Shown here in pieces: positions 33,926-45,727 of a stretch of DNA of 64,000 nucleotides (its first letter is position 1; each line of letters starts with the position of its first letter). Source of the stretch: Chelonoidis abingdonii (taxonomy: Eukaryota > Chordata > Testudines > Testudinidae); the NCBI RefSeq assembly GCF_003597395.2, contig NC_133773.1, positions 123,441,625 through 123,505,624 of the forward strand, written 5' to 3'. Below the pieces are notes generated by a model. The model was given only the letters and a program-made list of their open reading frames with translations. It made no database searches and was not told the DNA's origin. Made by a program: the position numbers and the translations under genes.

Positions 33926-35400
33926 ACTATGAACTCAAGCTTCCTGTCTAACTTTTGTGACTGAATCCTAACTGATGCTGACTAATGCACACCTTTCTTC
34001 TAATGCACATAAAACAAAGTTACTTGTGGGATGTGGTCTCAGTTTGCTCTTTTGACTCAGACATGCACATTCATCACAGCCTCACCCCTATGTTCTGAGG
34101 TCCAGAATTTTTTATTTTTTTTGCATTCTCCCATAATTGATTTATTTTAGACCTTATCACTTCTAATAACAATGCATTCCCAAGAAAGAAATTACTCTTC
34201 GTGAGTCACAATAACTGTCGTCTACCTCATGAAGCAGAGATTTAATAATTCTCCATCTCTGTTGTGTTACGGAGCGTCTGCATAAACAAAGAGTTGCTTA
34301 ATCACATTCACAAATGAGAAATTCTCTCTACTTAACACTCTGTTGCCTATGGAAAGATTAAGGTTGCAATTAAGTATTTAAATAAGTAACTATACCATAT
34401 ATAAAGATTTAATCTCACCATGGCCGATCATGCCCAAAGATTAGAGATGCTTTGGCATAAGCTGAAGAGTAGAAGTTTTCCTGGAATCATATTTGTTTGC
34501 GATAGCTGTGTGACACTGGTTGTTCAATAAAAGCCTGGGTCAAGGAAAAGTCATCCACTCAGACTATGAAGTGCCCATATAGAGAAGAGAGTCAGATTTT
34601 TCAAATGAGAATGTAGATTGGAAAACAAATAGAGCCTTAGATTTTCTTCCAGAATTGTGGCCTAGATGTTTGGACAGGAGTAAATTAATGATGTAAATGT
34701 GTTTAGTTATATATACATGTTGTGCTATACCTGAGATTTACCACAATGGACAAAACAGGCAATGGTTTCAGTCAAATCAAGTGTCTCCATTTGAAACTAA
34801 TGAGCTATTAAGTATGTTCTGTAACTAACCTGGCATTATCATGCTTAGAGCTTTACTTCATTGCTGGACCCTTACCAGCCACAGTATCTCTTCATTTAAT
34901 TAGTTGAGAGTTGAAGTAGTTATTTGGATTCCAGGAAACAAGGGGATTGCTTGCTACTAGTATCTACAAATAAAGGTTAAATTCAGTCGGCAGAGTCACA
35001 GTATCCAATATTAACTTGATTCTCTTTTTCTCATATCCCTTCTCTCTTTATTAGTACTTAGCATCTTTGATCCCTTCAAAAATGTTAAGGGGGGAATAAA
35101 GGGTGGAGATTGTAATAGCAATGTTTTCTTTGGTCTAATTCCAGTAGTAAAAGGCAGGCCAACTTCTGAGGGCTTCTCCCTCTTTTTTTGCCTAACCATT
35201 CCAACTGAAAACCACTGCTGCCAATCCATCCATTATAATATTCATTTTCTTTTACCTCTGTTCATGCTACTTTGCTGTTCAAGTCCCCTAGTAATGTATT
35301 AATTTGAAATGCTACAAAACATCAAACTGAAACCTGTCCTATTTTCTTCTAAATGTGGTGAAGGCCCATTCTAATGACTATAAATGTATTATAATTTGTA
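33926..35400. other. no gene seen
   Basis: Unassigned AT-rich DNA. Confidence 0.4.
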
Positions 35401-35640
35401 TTACAGTATCTCCTAGATGCTCACGGGCCTCACTGTGCTGGGCAAGGTACAAACAGACAGTAAGACAGCCCCCATCCCAGGCCCCAGTTCAGCAATGTGT
35501 TTAAGCACATGATTAAAATTAAACATGTATTTAATGTGCTTTGCTGAGTACAGATGGAACAGCTGAATCAGGACCCCAGAGAGCTTACATTCTACAAGAT
35601 ACAACACAATGGAGGGGGCTTAGCACACAATGGAAGGGGA
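35401..35640 (-). repeat. L2/MIR-type fragment with nested hairpin
   Basis: The outer sequence ('cactgtgctgggcaaggtac', later 'agagcttacattctacaaga') is the distal MIR/L2-like block. Between these parts, 35485-35580 is a palindromic repeat whose arms 'agcaatgtgtttaagcac' and 'taatgtgctttgct' are inverted copies. This indicates insertion of the hairpin into the older repeat. Confidence 0.6.
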
Positions 35641-35904
35641 AGACAAAGTAACAGTAATAGGAGCTGCTCTTCTATGATGTCATATGTTGTTCAGGTTTTA
35701 ATAGCCTCTCTCTGAAGTCAATGATTTAAATTCTTCCTTGTGTGGTGGGTACAGGGTTCAAGGTCTTTGATTCTGCTACCTATTTATTCTTCTCAGGATA
35801 ATCATTGGGCATTAATCACTGACTTCCCCTCAGAGAGAAGAGGGTAATTTGATCCCTTCTCTGGAGTTTATCAGCACTGTTCTGCAAATCAGTGAGAGAG
35901 ACAA
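35641..35904. other. no gene seen
   Basis: Unassigned DNA. Confidence 0.35.
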
Positions 35905-36080
35905 AAACAACAAGGAGTCCTTGTGACACCTTAGAGACTTTTGTGGGCTAAAACCCACTTTATCTGATTATCCACAAAAGCTTATGCCCAAATAAGTTTG
36001 TTAGTCTCTAAGGTGCTACAAGGACTCCTCATTGTTTTTACTGATACAGACTAGTGTGGGTACCACTCTGAAACCAGTGA
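35905..36080. repeat. Penelope-derived palindrome
   Basis: 'acaacaaggagtccttgtga' at the left and 'tacaaggactcctcattgtt' at the right are inverted copies of the Penelope 3' terminus. Between them lie 'ttgtgggctaaaacccactt' and 'aaaagcttatgcccaaataa', again in inverted arrangement. The right side carries the 'ctgatacagactagtgtggg' flank that belongs to the element. No coding part is present. Confidence 0.85.
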
Positions 36081-36360
36081 GAAAGACAGTTCCTCAGGAA
36101 CAAGGCCCTCGTTCACCCTCTTTTCTAGGGCATAGGATTTTGCTTTGAAACATTGTTTCTGTTCCTCCAAAACAAAATTCCATCTTTTATTCTTCTTCCT
36201 GTTTTTAATAAACATGCAGTCTTACATCCATGATATAGCACCTGAATGCCTTTATTCTCCCGTATTTGCAATGCTAAGAGTACGTGGATTACACTGTGTT
36301 AGGTTAACACTCCAAAAAAACAATGCCAGAATGAATATTAAAATTTTAAAAATGTATTGA

Positions 36361-36935
36361 ATACTGTGACGGAGTGTGTAAAGACCACCCTGGTCAAGAA
36401 AGGTTTAATGAGCTACTCTGGGCTCCTTCTGCCCCACTGCCAATCTCATAGGCATAGGAGGTAGGGGTGTGGGGGGTGCTGCTGGCCCTGCACCTGGGGC
36501 TTCACTCCCCAGCTCGAGTCCTGGGGGCTGGCCCCACGCCCTGCTCCTCAGGGCTGGCTCCACGCCTAGGGCCTGGCCCTTCACCCAGGACTCTGCTCCC
36601 TGTGCCCCACACCTTGCTCCCCAATCCTGCATCTGGGGCTTGGGTCCTGGCCATTGACCCTATGCCTGGGGCCCACATCTAGGGCGCCATTCCAGGCCCT
36701 GTGCCTGGGGCTCCACTCCTGGCCCCACGCCTACCCCCAGCTGTGGCCACAGCCTCGGCCCCCTTACTACTGTCTGGGTCATCCCCTCCGGGAGACACAG
36801 CCCTGCTCCCAGCCTCAGCTGGGAGAGGGATGGGTGGAGCATGGACAGGGGTAAGGGCTGGCTTTCAGCACCACCATGACTCAAAATATTCCAACGCTAC
36901 TGCCCAATCCACCTGCAGGTTTGGAGGGAAAGGTT
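36361..36935. repeat. GC-rich degenerate repeat
   Basis: It begins 'tgtgacggagtgtgtaaaga', similar to the start of a turtle interspersed repeat whose class I cannot fix (possibly an LTR-type element). From about 36475 to 36800 there are degenerate tandem 'cctggggct' / 'ggccccacgcc' motifs. The 62-78-codon frames on both strands reflect this low-complexity composition. Confidence 0.5.
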
Positions 36936-37030
36936 AAAAGGGGAGAGCCTAGTTCACTTGGGAGCTGGGTGTGTGCATGGGAAAACAGACGTTCAGATCT
37001 ATGGGTGTATGTACATTTGAGCTAGGGGGT

Positions 37031-37279
37031 GATTTCTAGCTCATGTAGACATACCTGTTCTACCTGGGCTTGAGCCAGCACCTAAAAATAGTAGTGTGTC
37101 TAAGGAGACACTGGTGACCACTCAGGCTAGCTGCCCCAAGTACTATCCCACCTGACCCTCTGCGTACTTATTTAGATTGGTAGCCCAAACTGCCACCCAT
37201 ACTGCTGTGGACACACTGATATTTTTAGGCCCTAGCTCAAGCACAGCTACCACAGATATGTCTACCTTCGAGCTGAAAT
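37031..37279. mobile_element. foldback MITE
   Basis: The left arm (from 'atttctagctcatgtagaca', about 37031) and the right arm (ending at about 37279, reversed 'atttcagctcgaaggtagac') are inverted copies over roughly 75 bases, both containing 'cctaaaaata'. The terminal sequence contains the 'gtagacata' motif shared with the 3-bp-TSD MITEs. TSD not determined. Confidence 0.65.
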
Positions 37280-39217
37280 GTTAATGTAACTTGTGAGAGA
37301 AACCTGGCTGTGGAAAGGACTTGCTTCAGAGACTACTGCTGGCCAGAGCTGAGAGAAACAGGCTTGATACAGGACTATTGTTTCAATTTGCAGCCTGTAC
37401 CTTGCTTGTTGTAGTTGCTAGGAAACACTGCTGCTAGTAGTAGCCTGCCTGAAGAGGATGACAGTTCAATAAAATAAATTTTGCCTTGGGCAATGGATTG
37501 GGGGACCCAGCAGTGGTTGGCTGTGAGATCAGGAATGATATTGAAACAATTACTGGAAAAATATATTTTCAATCAACTATCCTGTTTGGACCATGAATCA
37601 TCTTCTTCTTAGCATATGCACAATATGCCTCAGCTGCCACATGACTAGGATTAATGACTGAATTTGGTCCACTGGTTGGGTCATTAACTTCCCCATCTTG
37701 GGCCAGGTACTGTTAGGGAGCACCATGAATCCCTGCAATGATCACTTCAAATGACCATTATATATTCTGTGTAAAGAACTTGGAAGAATTTAGGTACTAC
37801 TTAATAAATAACACCATATGGTCCATGGAAAAGTATAGGACACCAGAGAATGTGCTTTGCAAAACTCAAGAAAATATAGCCTGAATTAATGCTAATTTGT
37901 CACAGATCTTACACAATAGATTTTTTTCTTCTTCACAGAATGATAATTGAAAACGTACACAGCATCTTAAATCAGAGACAGCTGGGAAAATCAGTAGATT
38001 GGCCTTTTGTGTCTGTTTATAGTAGATTTTGGCAGCAAGCTAGTTGATGCAGTCTCTATAGGACACAACTATTATTTATTCCAGATGTGCTTGACCTTGA
38101 ATAAAAAACATATTGCCACAGAGACTGTCAGTTTATATACTCTTAGCACAAGTCATCAGCTCCTTTAAAACCTATTTTAAAAAATCAAGTTTCTCCTAAT
38201 GATTGTTTGTATTGTAGTTCAGTATGGATGTCTAACTTCACTCACAGGCTTAGATTTCAATTATCAGAATATAGTTCAGGTTGATGTGCCTGGATAGTCC
38301 CTAATAAGAAGAAGGGAGACTTAAAAGATTTTGATCAGTACTTGCAAATGGACTTTAAATAGACCCCTCCCTGTCACAGTAAATAACTCCCTATTCCAAA
38401 TATAATTTTCATCTTTGCACACAAACTTTTCCAGTTAAAGATGGAAGACTTTATTCACACTTGGAAATACATTTTTCAGGGTTTTCTTTAGCCAAAAATC
38501 CATGTCTAATAACCAGAAATAAAAAATTTAAACAATTAAGCAAAGCTTTGCAAGTTCTTGAATATTTTCACTTACTTCTAAATAACTGTTGTATTCACAG
38601 ACATTTCTTGATTGACTGTATCAAGTTAAAGAACAATTCAATTGAAGAAAATTGAAAAACGCCCTGTTCTGCTTAAATCCATAAGGGGAACTGTAATCTT
38701 AACATAAATAAATAAATAAAATAAATGCCTGAAAGATTTATTAACTCATGATTCTCGTTAATCAATTAATTCTAAATAGTGATGACATAGTTTCTAATCT
38801 GTTGAGATGTCAACAAAAACACCAGATGGATCCTGTATGAAATTCAAAATGTACCTTTCCCCATCTACCTTTACTTTAAATTATAATTTTGTTTTCTTGA
38901 AGGACATTTTTTTGGTTTGTATTTATTTAAAAAAAATGTGAGTTTTGGCATGTGATGGTAATGGTTAGATAGCACAGTAGAGTGAATTCCTCTATTTAGC
39001 CAATGGCACCAATAATGCTGCTTTCCTTGTATTGCTACATTACGATGCCTCAATGCTGATTCAAAAGAACAATCCCACTGGGTGAGAGGGTAGTTCAGTT
39101 GCCATCCATTCAATCCTTGACCTCTCTGCTGAGATTAGCACACTGTTGTCAACTAAGGGGATGGCTTTGTGAAGTTGATTTATAAACTCCTGGAGCAGGG
39201 GACATGTTAGAGGCAGG
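37280..39217. other. no gene seen
   Basis: Unassigned AT-rich DNA with a short (TAAA)n run at 38704-38727. Confidence 0.45.
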
Positions 39218-39448
39218 GGTCTGTGCAGGGCCGCCCAGAGAATTCCGGGGGCCTGGGGCTGTCAGCGGCAGGCGGCTCCGGGAAGTCTACCGGAGCTGCG
39301 GGACCAGCGGACCCTCCACAGCCACGCCTGTGGGAGGTCCACCGGAGCCGGGGGACCAGCAAGCGGCAGTGCACCCCCAGCGTGGCTAAATGTCTAGAGC
39401 CGGCCCTGTTCGGCGGCGGGAGGCCCTTCCGTTCCTGGACCCGCCGCC

Positions 39449-41116
39449 CAGGGCCGGTGCAACCATTTAGGCAGATTAGGCGGTTGCCTAGGGTGCTGAG
39501 ATTTGGGGGCGCCAAAAAGCACCCCCAATTCTTTTTTTAAATGGTTGAGCAGCCACTGCTGCTGGGACAGAGGAGTCTGAGCTGCCGGCGGCAGCCGGCA
39601 GCCCAGGGTATCCCCTGGGTCAGGCCGCCGCCGCAGCAGCCAGCAGCCCAGGGCTTAGCGGCAGGTTCTAGATGTTTGCGGTGCTCGAGCACCAGCAATA
39701 TTCAGGGCTGGGGGCCCTGCTCCAGCAATATTTGGAGCTCGGTCTCTCCCCTGGCCCTGCCTGGATCGGGCCCCGGCCCCTGCGGGTCTCCCCCTCCCCC
39801 CCACGCCCCACGGGGTCCCTGCTTGACAGAAAGCAGCGCAGCATCTCTCCCCTGCCTGCTTCTGTTGCTGGAGTAGGCTCCCCGCAGAACTACTGTCTGC
39901 TGCCCCAGGGTCCTAGTGCCCCCCATCTCCTACTGGCAGGGCAGGCTGCCCTTACCCTGTGCTTCTGCCCTTGCCCTGAGCCTGTCCAACACCCCAAACC
40001 CCTCAGCCCCCCACACCCTAATCCTCTGCATCAGCCCTGAGCCCCCCACATCATGAATCCCTCATCCCCAACCCCAATCCTCATCCCCCTGCACCCTAAT
40101 GCTCTTCCCCAGCCCTGAGCCCCCCCTGCAGCTGAACCCCTCATCCTCAGCCCCAACCCTCATCCTCCCGCCCTAATGCCTTCCCAGCCCTGAGCCCCCC
40201 CTGCAGCATGAACCCCTCATCCTCAGCCCCAACCCTCATCTCCCTGCACCCTAATCCTCTGTCTCAGCCTGAGCACCCCCACATCATGAACCCTCATCCT
40301 CAGCCCTTCATCCCACACCCCAGCCCTCTGCCCTAGCCCTGAGCCCATCCTGCATCATGATCCCTCATCCTCAGCCCCAACCCTCATCCCCCTGCACTCC
40401 CTCCTATCCCCAAACTCCCTCCCAGAGCATGCACTCCCACCCAGAGCGTGCACACCTCCCCTCCCACACACTCCTTCCCACCCCCAAACTCCTCCCAGAG
40501 CACCCCTCACCCTTCCTACACCCCCACCCCAGCCTTGCACCCAAACTCCATCCCAAAGCCTGCACCCCTCACCCCCTCCTGCACACCCACCTCCTACCCC
40601 ATCCCGGAGCCTGCACCCAGCACCCAAACTCCATCTCAAAGCCTGCACCCCTCCTGCACCTTAATCCCCAGCCCAGGACCTGCACCCCAGAGCTCCCCCC
40701 CAACCCCTCCCAGAGCCTTAGGCAAGTGCGGGTGGAGTTTGGGGGGGCAGGTTCTGGGCACCACCAAAATTTCTACAAACTTGCCACCCATGCCTGGGTC
40801 AGCGTGCCACCGGCAGCCTGGGGGCTCCACTGCGCAGTTGCTGCTTCACTTCTCCCGCCTCCCAGGCTTGTGGCATCAATCAGCGGTTTGGCGTCGCAAG
40901 GCTGGGAGGAGAATTAGAGCAGGACAGCGTGCTTGGGAAGGACGCGGAGCAGAGGTGAGCTGGGGTGGGGAGGTACCGCAGGGCTCCTCGGGCCAGAGGG
41001 TGGGAAGCTGCCACGGGGGCGGGATGCACACTTCAGGGCGGGGAGCTGCTGCAGGGCTGGGGGGGCGCAAGGTGGAAGTTTTGCCTAGGGCGCGAAACTT
41101 CCTTGCACCGGCCCCG
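39449..41116. mobile_element. GC-rich TIR element nested in a hAT-type element
   Basis: The left end CAGGGCCGGTGCAACCA and the right end reversed CGGGGCCGGTGCAAGGA are inverted repeats. The flanks CCGCCGCC (39441-39448) and CTGCCACC (41117-41124) match at 6 of 8 positions, as expected for a hAT-like TSD in a GC-rich target. Host sequence reads continuously across when this insert is removed. It contains the C-rich minisatellite at about 39960-40720. Confidence 0.65.
39960..40720. repeat. C-rich degenerate minisatellite
   Basis: Roughly 75-bp units containing 'ccctgagccccccctgcagc', 'cccctcatcctcagccccaa' and 'cctcatccccctgcacccta' repeat several times with drift, then grade into shorter 'ccaaactcc' / 'gcctgcacccctc' units. 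The strand bias (C on plus, G on minus) with many C4-C7 runs gives the minus strand strong G-quadruplex potential. Confidence 0.8.
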
Positions 41117-41503
41117 CTGCCACCGAAGTGCCCCGAAGACCCGCAGCGGGGGCCCCCTGCTGGCGAATTACCGCCAAAGAGCGGGCTGCACTTTGGCAGT
41201 GGGGGGCCCCCGCCGCGGGTCTTCGGGGCACTTCGGCGGCAGGGGACCCTTCCGTTCTGGGACCCACCGGCGAAGACTGAGTTGTACTTCGGCAGCAGGT
41301 CCCGCTTCAGCAGTAATTCGCTGGTGGGGGTCCTGGACTGGGAGCAGAAGAAGCCCCGGGGCCCGGCCCCGCAAGAGTTTTCCGGGACCCCGGAGCGAGT
41401 GAAGGACCCCACTCCAGGGGCCCCGAAAAACTCTCGTAGAGGCCCTGCGGAGCCCGGGGCAAATTGCCCCTCTTGCCCCCCCCTGGGCGGACCTGGGTGT
41501 GTG

Positions 41504-42660
41504 TGACAGAGCTCTGCTCCACCATACCAATCATTTACTGGTGTAGGGGCCATTCAAGGCCCCTATGTCAGTAGTGCGATTAAAAGCTGCTGCCAGGAAA
41601 CTCTAAATTGGATTGGGCCAGCCTATAAGTCAGGGAGCCTTTGTCCTTTAGTAAGCAGTGCTCTGACACAGGAGAGCCCGTTTCCCATCAGTCTCCCGTT
41701 TGTGCTATAACTGAGCAGGATGCTTTAACAATGGGATGGCTACTCCTTTATCCAACGTTGAGACAGTAATCTTATCTCTTAGAAAGTATGGGACAAGTGG
41801 GGAGGTGAGGGGAATATATCTTCAATGGAATAATATATTTGGTCCAAATTATGAAAATACATAAACTGCCAAATGCTTTTGGACAGAGTAGGAAGGAAAA
41901 ACATCTATGTCATCTAAATTGCTGACAAACACTGCTGTGTTAGCAATCTGAAGTAATTTCATAATAATTTTCATTATGCTCAGACTAGCACAAATCTAAA
42001 TCATGCAAATTGTTGTACATATGCTCTCAGTCTGCCTTCATCAGCAGTCTCCTTTTCTTGAAAGACAGGCTAATACAGTACTTAGGTGATGTTTTAGTAA
42101 GCTTTTGATGAACTGATGTACAGATGTTTCAAACAAAGCCTCCTGCAAGTACTACTATTTGCTGGGCCACTGAGAATAAACAGGTGCAATCAAACCACAT
42201 TGCCAAATTCTGGCTTCAGGCCATATTATGCTTAAAAAGCCATAGCTAGGAGGGAAATCAGAGTATAACTTCTGTGCCCCAATTACGACTTTTCCAAAAT
42301 CCATTAAATTGACACTCAGAAATTAATGTGTACCAGTGTAGGAATCAAAGGTGAAAAGTGTCAGCATTTGATCCACTTTGTTCTCTCCCTCACTAATACT
42401 ATTGAAGATTACAAATGAAGAAGGCATTTCCAAAAATGGTGAGCCAGCACCATGGGACACCAGATGACTCAGCAAGAATGTTAGCCATCAATTATGTTAT
42501 GAGTCTTGTAAGTGGAACATGTACAGGTCCTCTAAGTTGACCAGAATTTGTGTATGTAAAAATGCCTGAGTATTCACGGATGCCATATATTGAGTTAATC
42601 CCTCTGAAATAAATGTTGTTAGATTTTTTTTGTGAAATAGATCATATAGTGCTATGTACA
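41504..42660. other. no gene seen
   Basis: Unassigned AT-rich DNA. Confidence 0.4.
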
Positions 42661-42664
42661 TCTC

Positions 42665-42835
42665 CAGAACACTTACATTGCATTACGACGCCCATTTGTA
42701 CAAAAGGGCAAGCAGGTCAAGTGACTTGGTCAGTGTCACAGAGAGTATCAGTATCAGTTCCAACAGTAGAATCCAGTCGCTTGTTCCCATTTCAGTGCTC
42801 AGGCTACTAGGTCATGGCTCTTAGATCTTTCAAGG
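42665..42835 (-). repeat. MIR SINE, diverged
   Basis: In reverse orientation: 'caagtgacttggtcagtgtc' is the CORE part, and 'gtagaatccagtcgcttgtt' followed by 'ctcaggctactaggtcatgg' is the tRNA-like head. Confidence 0.55.
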
Positions 42836-43615
42836 AACGTGAAATTCTGCTTTTGTTTGTCAGGAGAGACTACTTTCCAGGAGCTGTTACTCTCCAGATC
42901 TCCGTAAAAGCGGTCACACCAGTAAAATAAACTAGCCACCAAATTCAGCTTCACTTCATTGACATATATTGTATTCATATGGTAGACTGTGGTTTATAAA
43001 AAAGAAATGCATAATGTGGAGCGCAGGGAAAGAGGGAACCCTCAGCAGTTGAGGGTGGGACAACAAGACCAATGATTTCTCAGGCTATGTAGACATACTG
43101 CTGATTACGTGCTCTGATTTCCAGTAAAAGTGATATTGCTTGCTTTTGAGATTTAAACATCTAGAGGTCATTAAAAGTACAATAGATTACAATACATAGG
43201 ACATTTGCTTAGGCTACAGGACAGCAATTGCCGTAAGTGATCCTGCTCTAATGTTTGCTGCAACTTCATTTAATAAATTAGACTGCCTAAAATTCTCTCA
43301 TAAATTTAAAAAAGTAAAATTCTGTCATTATTATTCTGACAGCAATATGCTTCAGTAAACAAAATTATTAGCAAAACCCAAACACTTTACATTCATTAAA
43401 GTTACAACTAGTTTAACATATGGTAATTAGTTTCTCATTATCACACTGCAGTTCATAATGCTGTATTTTCGGTAAAAATCAGTATTTTCAGTAAAAATCT
43501 CTGATCTGGGGGTTAATATCTTGGTATAAAAATGCTCATTTGGCTAAAACTTGACAGTTAATATCCCAGCCCAATAGCAGACTTTATTTTAACAACACCA
43601 AAAATCTGTTAAGCT
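42836..43615. other. no gene seen
   Basis: Unassigned AT-rich DNA. Confidence 0.4.
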
Positions 43616-43619
43616 CATA

Positions 43620-43985
43620 TCTACTCAAAATGATGCTACAAAGGTCATTCTCCTGGTCTAGTGCTTGGACCAGGTCACCCCTCTCTTTGTATTCCTCAGC
43701 TGGCTCCCCTGTCTCTGGTTCAGCAAGTGTAAGCTGTTTGTCTTCACTTTCAAGGCCATTAATGCTCTCTACCCACTCTATGTATAATCTCTCATTCACT
43801 ACTAAAATGTTGACTCCCGCCTCCAATCGGCTACTTGTTAAACTTCCTAAAACGCAGCGTCTTGTTTTCTCTCACATTACCTTTATGCTTGGGAGGAGCT
43901 CCCAGCAAACATCTGCACAGCATTTCTTTTGCTACAAAGGTGATTGCTCCCTAACCTCAGAAAGAACCTGAAGAATGCCAAGGTA
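43620..43985 (+). pseudogene. L2-type LINE, RT C-terminal fragment
   Basis: Forward frames give 'KLFVFTFKAINALYPLYV', which matches the L2/Jockey-group pattern 'FK.lLltfKal.gl.P.Yl' behind the RT domain (family knowledge). The DNA also has the typical order 'tggctcccctgtctctggtt', 'gactcccgcctccaatcggc' and 'tgcttgggaggagctcccag'. Stops interrupt the frame. The 113-codon frame at 43630 is a shifted frame over this fragment and not a gene. Confidence 0.7.
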
Positions 43986-44274
43986 GCCTCCAAAGAATAG
44001 AATGAAGTGAAAAATTTGGGGTCTATTTCTTAATGCATATGCAAATCATTCTCTGATTTCATAAGAAATCCTTCTACATTGAGCAGCGAGCCTGGCAACA
44101 GAACTGAAACATGGATGGAAAAGGCTGTAGAAAAGGCCTAAAGGCTAAAGTATACAGGGAAAAACACAGTAGAATGGGCATGTCTGTTGTGGGGAAAGCT
44201 CTATGTGGCCACTTTGTGCTGTGCCTACCTCTAGCTACTACAAGAAGCCCATTATGGGCACACAAGTTACAAAA
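43986..44274. other. no gene seen
   Basis: Unassigned DNA between the L2 fragment and the Penelope-like element. Confidence 0.35.
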
Positions 44275-45727
44275 ACAACAAGGAGTCCTTGTGGCACCTT
44301 AGAGACTAATAAATTTATTTGGGCTTAAGCTTTTGTGAGCTAGAACCCACTTCATCAGATGCATGGAGTGGAAAATACAGTGGCAGGTATAAATACACAG
44401 CACATGAAAAGATGAGAGTTACCATGTCTAGTGGGAGGTCACTCTAACGAGGCAATTCAATTAACAGTAAGATACCAAAGGAGGAAAAATCACTTTTGTA
44501 GTAGTAATGAGAAAGGCCCATTTCAAAGAGTTGACAAGAAGGTGAGAGTAACAGTACGGGGAAATTAGTATGGGGAAAATTAAGTTTTGTAATGACCCAA
44601 CCACTCCCAGTCTATATTCAGACCTAATTTGATGGTGTCCAGTTTTCAAATTAATTCCAGTTCTGCAGTTTCATGTTGGAGTCTGTTTTTTAAGTTTTTT
44701 TTTTAATTGAAGAATTACCACTTTTAAGTGTGTTATTGAGTGACCAGGGAGATTAAAGTGTTCTCCTACTGGTTTTTGAATGTTATAATTCCTGATGTCA
44801 GATTTGTGTCTATTTATTCTTTTGCATAGAGACTGTCTGGTTTGGCCAATATACATGGCAGAGGGGCATTGCTGGCACATGATGGCATATATCACATTGG
44901 TAGATGTGCAGGTGAACGAGCCTCTGATGGTATGGATGATGTGGTTAGGTCCTATGATGGTGTCCCTTGAATAGATATGCGGACAGAGTTGGCACTGGGG
45001 TTTGTTGCAGGGTTTGGTTCCTGGGTTGGTGTTTTTTGTTGTGTGGTGTGTAGTTGCTGGTGAGTATTTGCTTTAGGTTGGGGGGCTGTCTGTAAGTGAG
45101 GATTCGCCTGTCTTCCAAGATCTGAGAGAGTGAGGGATCATCCTTCAGAATAGGTTGTAAATCCTTGATGATGAGCTGGAGAGGTTTTAGTTGGGGGCTG
45201 TAGGTGATGGCTAGTGGCATTCTGTTCTCTTTGTTGGGCCTGTCTTATAGTAGGTGACTTCTGGGTACCCTTCTGGCTCTGTCAATCTGTTTCTTCACTT
45301 CGCCAGGTGGGTACTGTAGTTTTAAGAACACTTGATAGAGATCCTGTAGGTGTTTGTCTCTGTCTGAGGGATTGGAGCAAATATGGTTGTATCTTAGTGC
45401 TTGGCTGTAGACAATGGATTGTGTGATGTGGTCTGGATGAAAGCTGGAGGCATGAAGGTAAGTATAGCAGTCAGTAGGTTTCCGGTATAGGGTGTTTATG
45501 TAACCGTCGTTTATTAGCACTGTAGTGTCTAGGAAGTGGATCTGTTGTGTGGACTGGCCCAGGCTAAGATTGATGGTGAGGAGGAAATTGTTGAAATTCT
45601 GGTGGAATTCCTCAAGGGCCTCCTTCCCATGGGTCCAGATGTTGAAGATGTCATCAATGTAGTGCAAGTACAGTAGGGCTGTTAGAGGACGAAAGCCAAG
45701 GAAGCGTTGTTCTAAGTCAGCCATAAA
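44275..45727 (-). mobile_element. Penelope-like retroelement, 5' truncated
   Basis: The 3' end ('aacaaggagtccttgtggca' on the plus strand) is at about 44275, and the homology stops at about 45727 inside the RT. About 400 bases of 3' non-coding sequence, then the endonuclease, a linker and the RT follow in order. Penelope-like elements differ from LINEs in joining a telomerase-related RT to a GIY-YIG endonuclease. The 3' terminal 100 bases recur as fragments at 11541, 19806, 21913 and 35905. Confidence 0.93.
44671..45724 (-). pseudogene. Penelope RT and GIY-YIG endonuclease, partial
   Basis: Frame 45245-45724 (minus) is the C-terminal half of the RT. It contains 'LYLHYIDDIFNIW', the YIDD catalytic motif C, intact, and the thumb-side 'LYRKPTDCYTYLHASSFHP', characteristic of Penelope RTs. 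Frame 44945-45220 is the linker. Frame 44671-44895 is the endonuclease, with 'IYAIMCQQCPSAMYIGQTRQ' (the IYA and YIG pair), 'LCKRINRHKSDI' and 'PVGEHFNLPGHS', including the expected R and H residues. At least two frame changes separate the three frames, the N-terminal RT half is missing, and the C-terminus runs into lysine-rich sequence before an early stop. The protein is not functional. Confidence 0.93.

Larger units (their letters stand above)
39226..41495. mobile_element. GC-rich hAT-type element (outer)
   Basis: The left end CAGGGCCGCCCAGAGA and the right end reversed CAGGTCCGCCCAGGGG are inverted repeats. The flanks GGTCTGTG (39218-39225) and GGTGTGTG (41496-41503) match at 7 of 8 positions. 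The element is split at 39449 by a second GC-rich TIR element; without it, about 600 bp remain, made of repeated 'gaagtgccccgaagacccgc'-type blocks. The long open frames on both strands (up to 352 codons) are GC-driven and cross the borders of both elements, so they are not genes. Confidence 0.75.

Noticed and set aside
40448..41506. 352-codon open frame, and 225 codons on the opposite strand
   Set aside because: It crosses the right border of the nested element and the minisatellite. Both strands are open because of GC and C-run composition, and no domain is visible.
43584..43826. 80-codon minus-strand frame with acidic composition
   Set aside because: It is antisense of the L2 LINE fragment, which explains the sequence.
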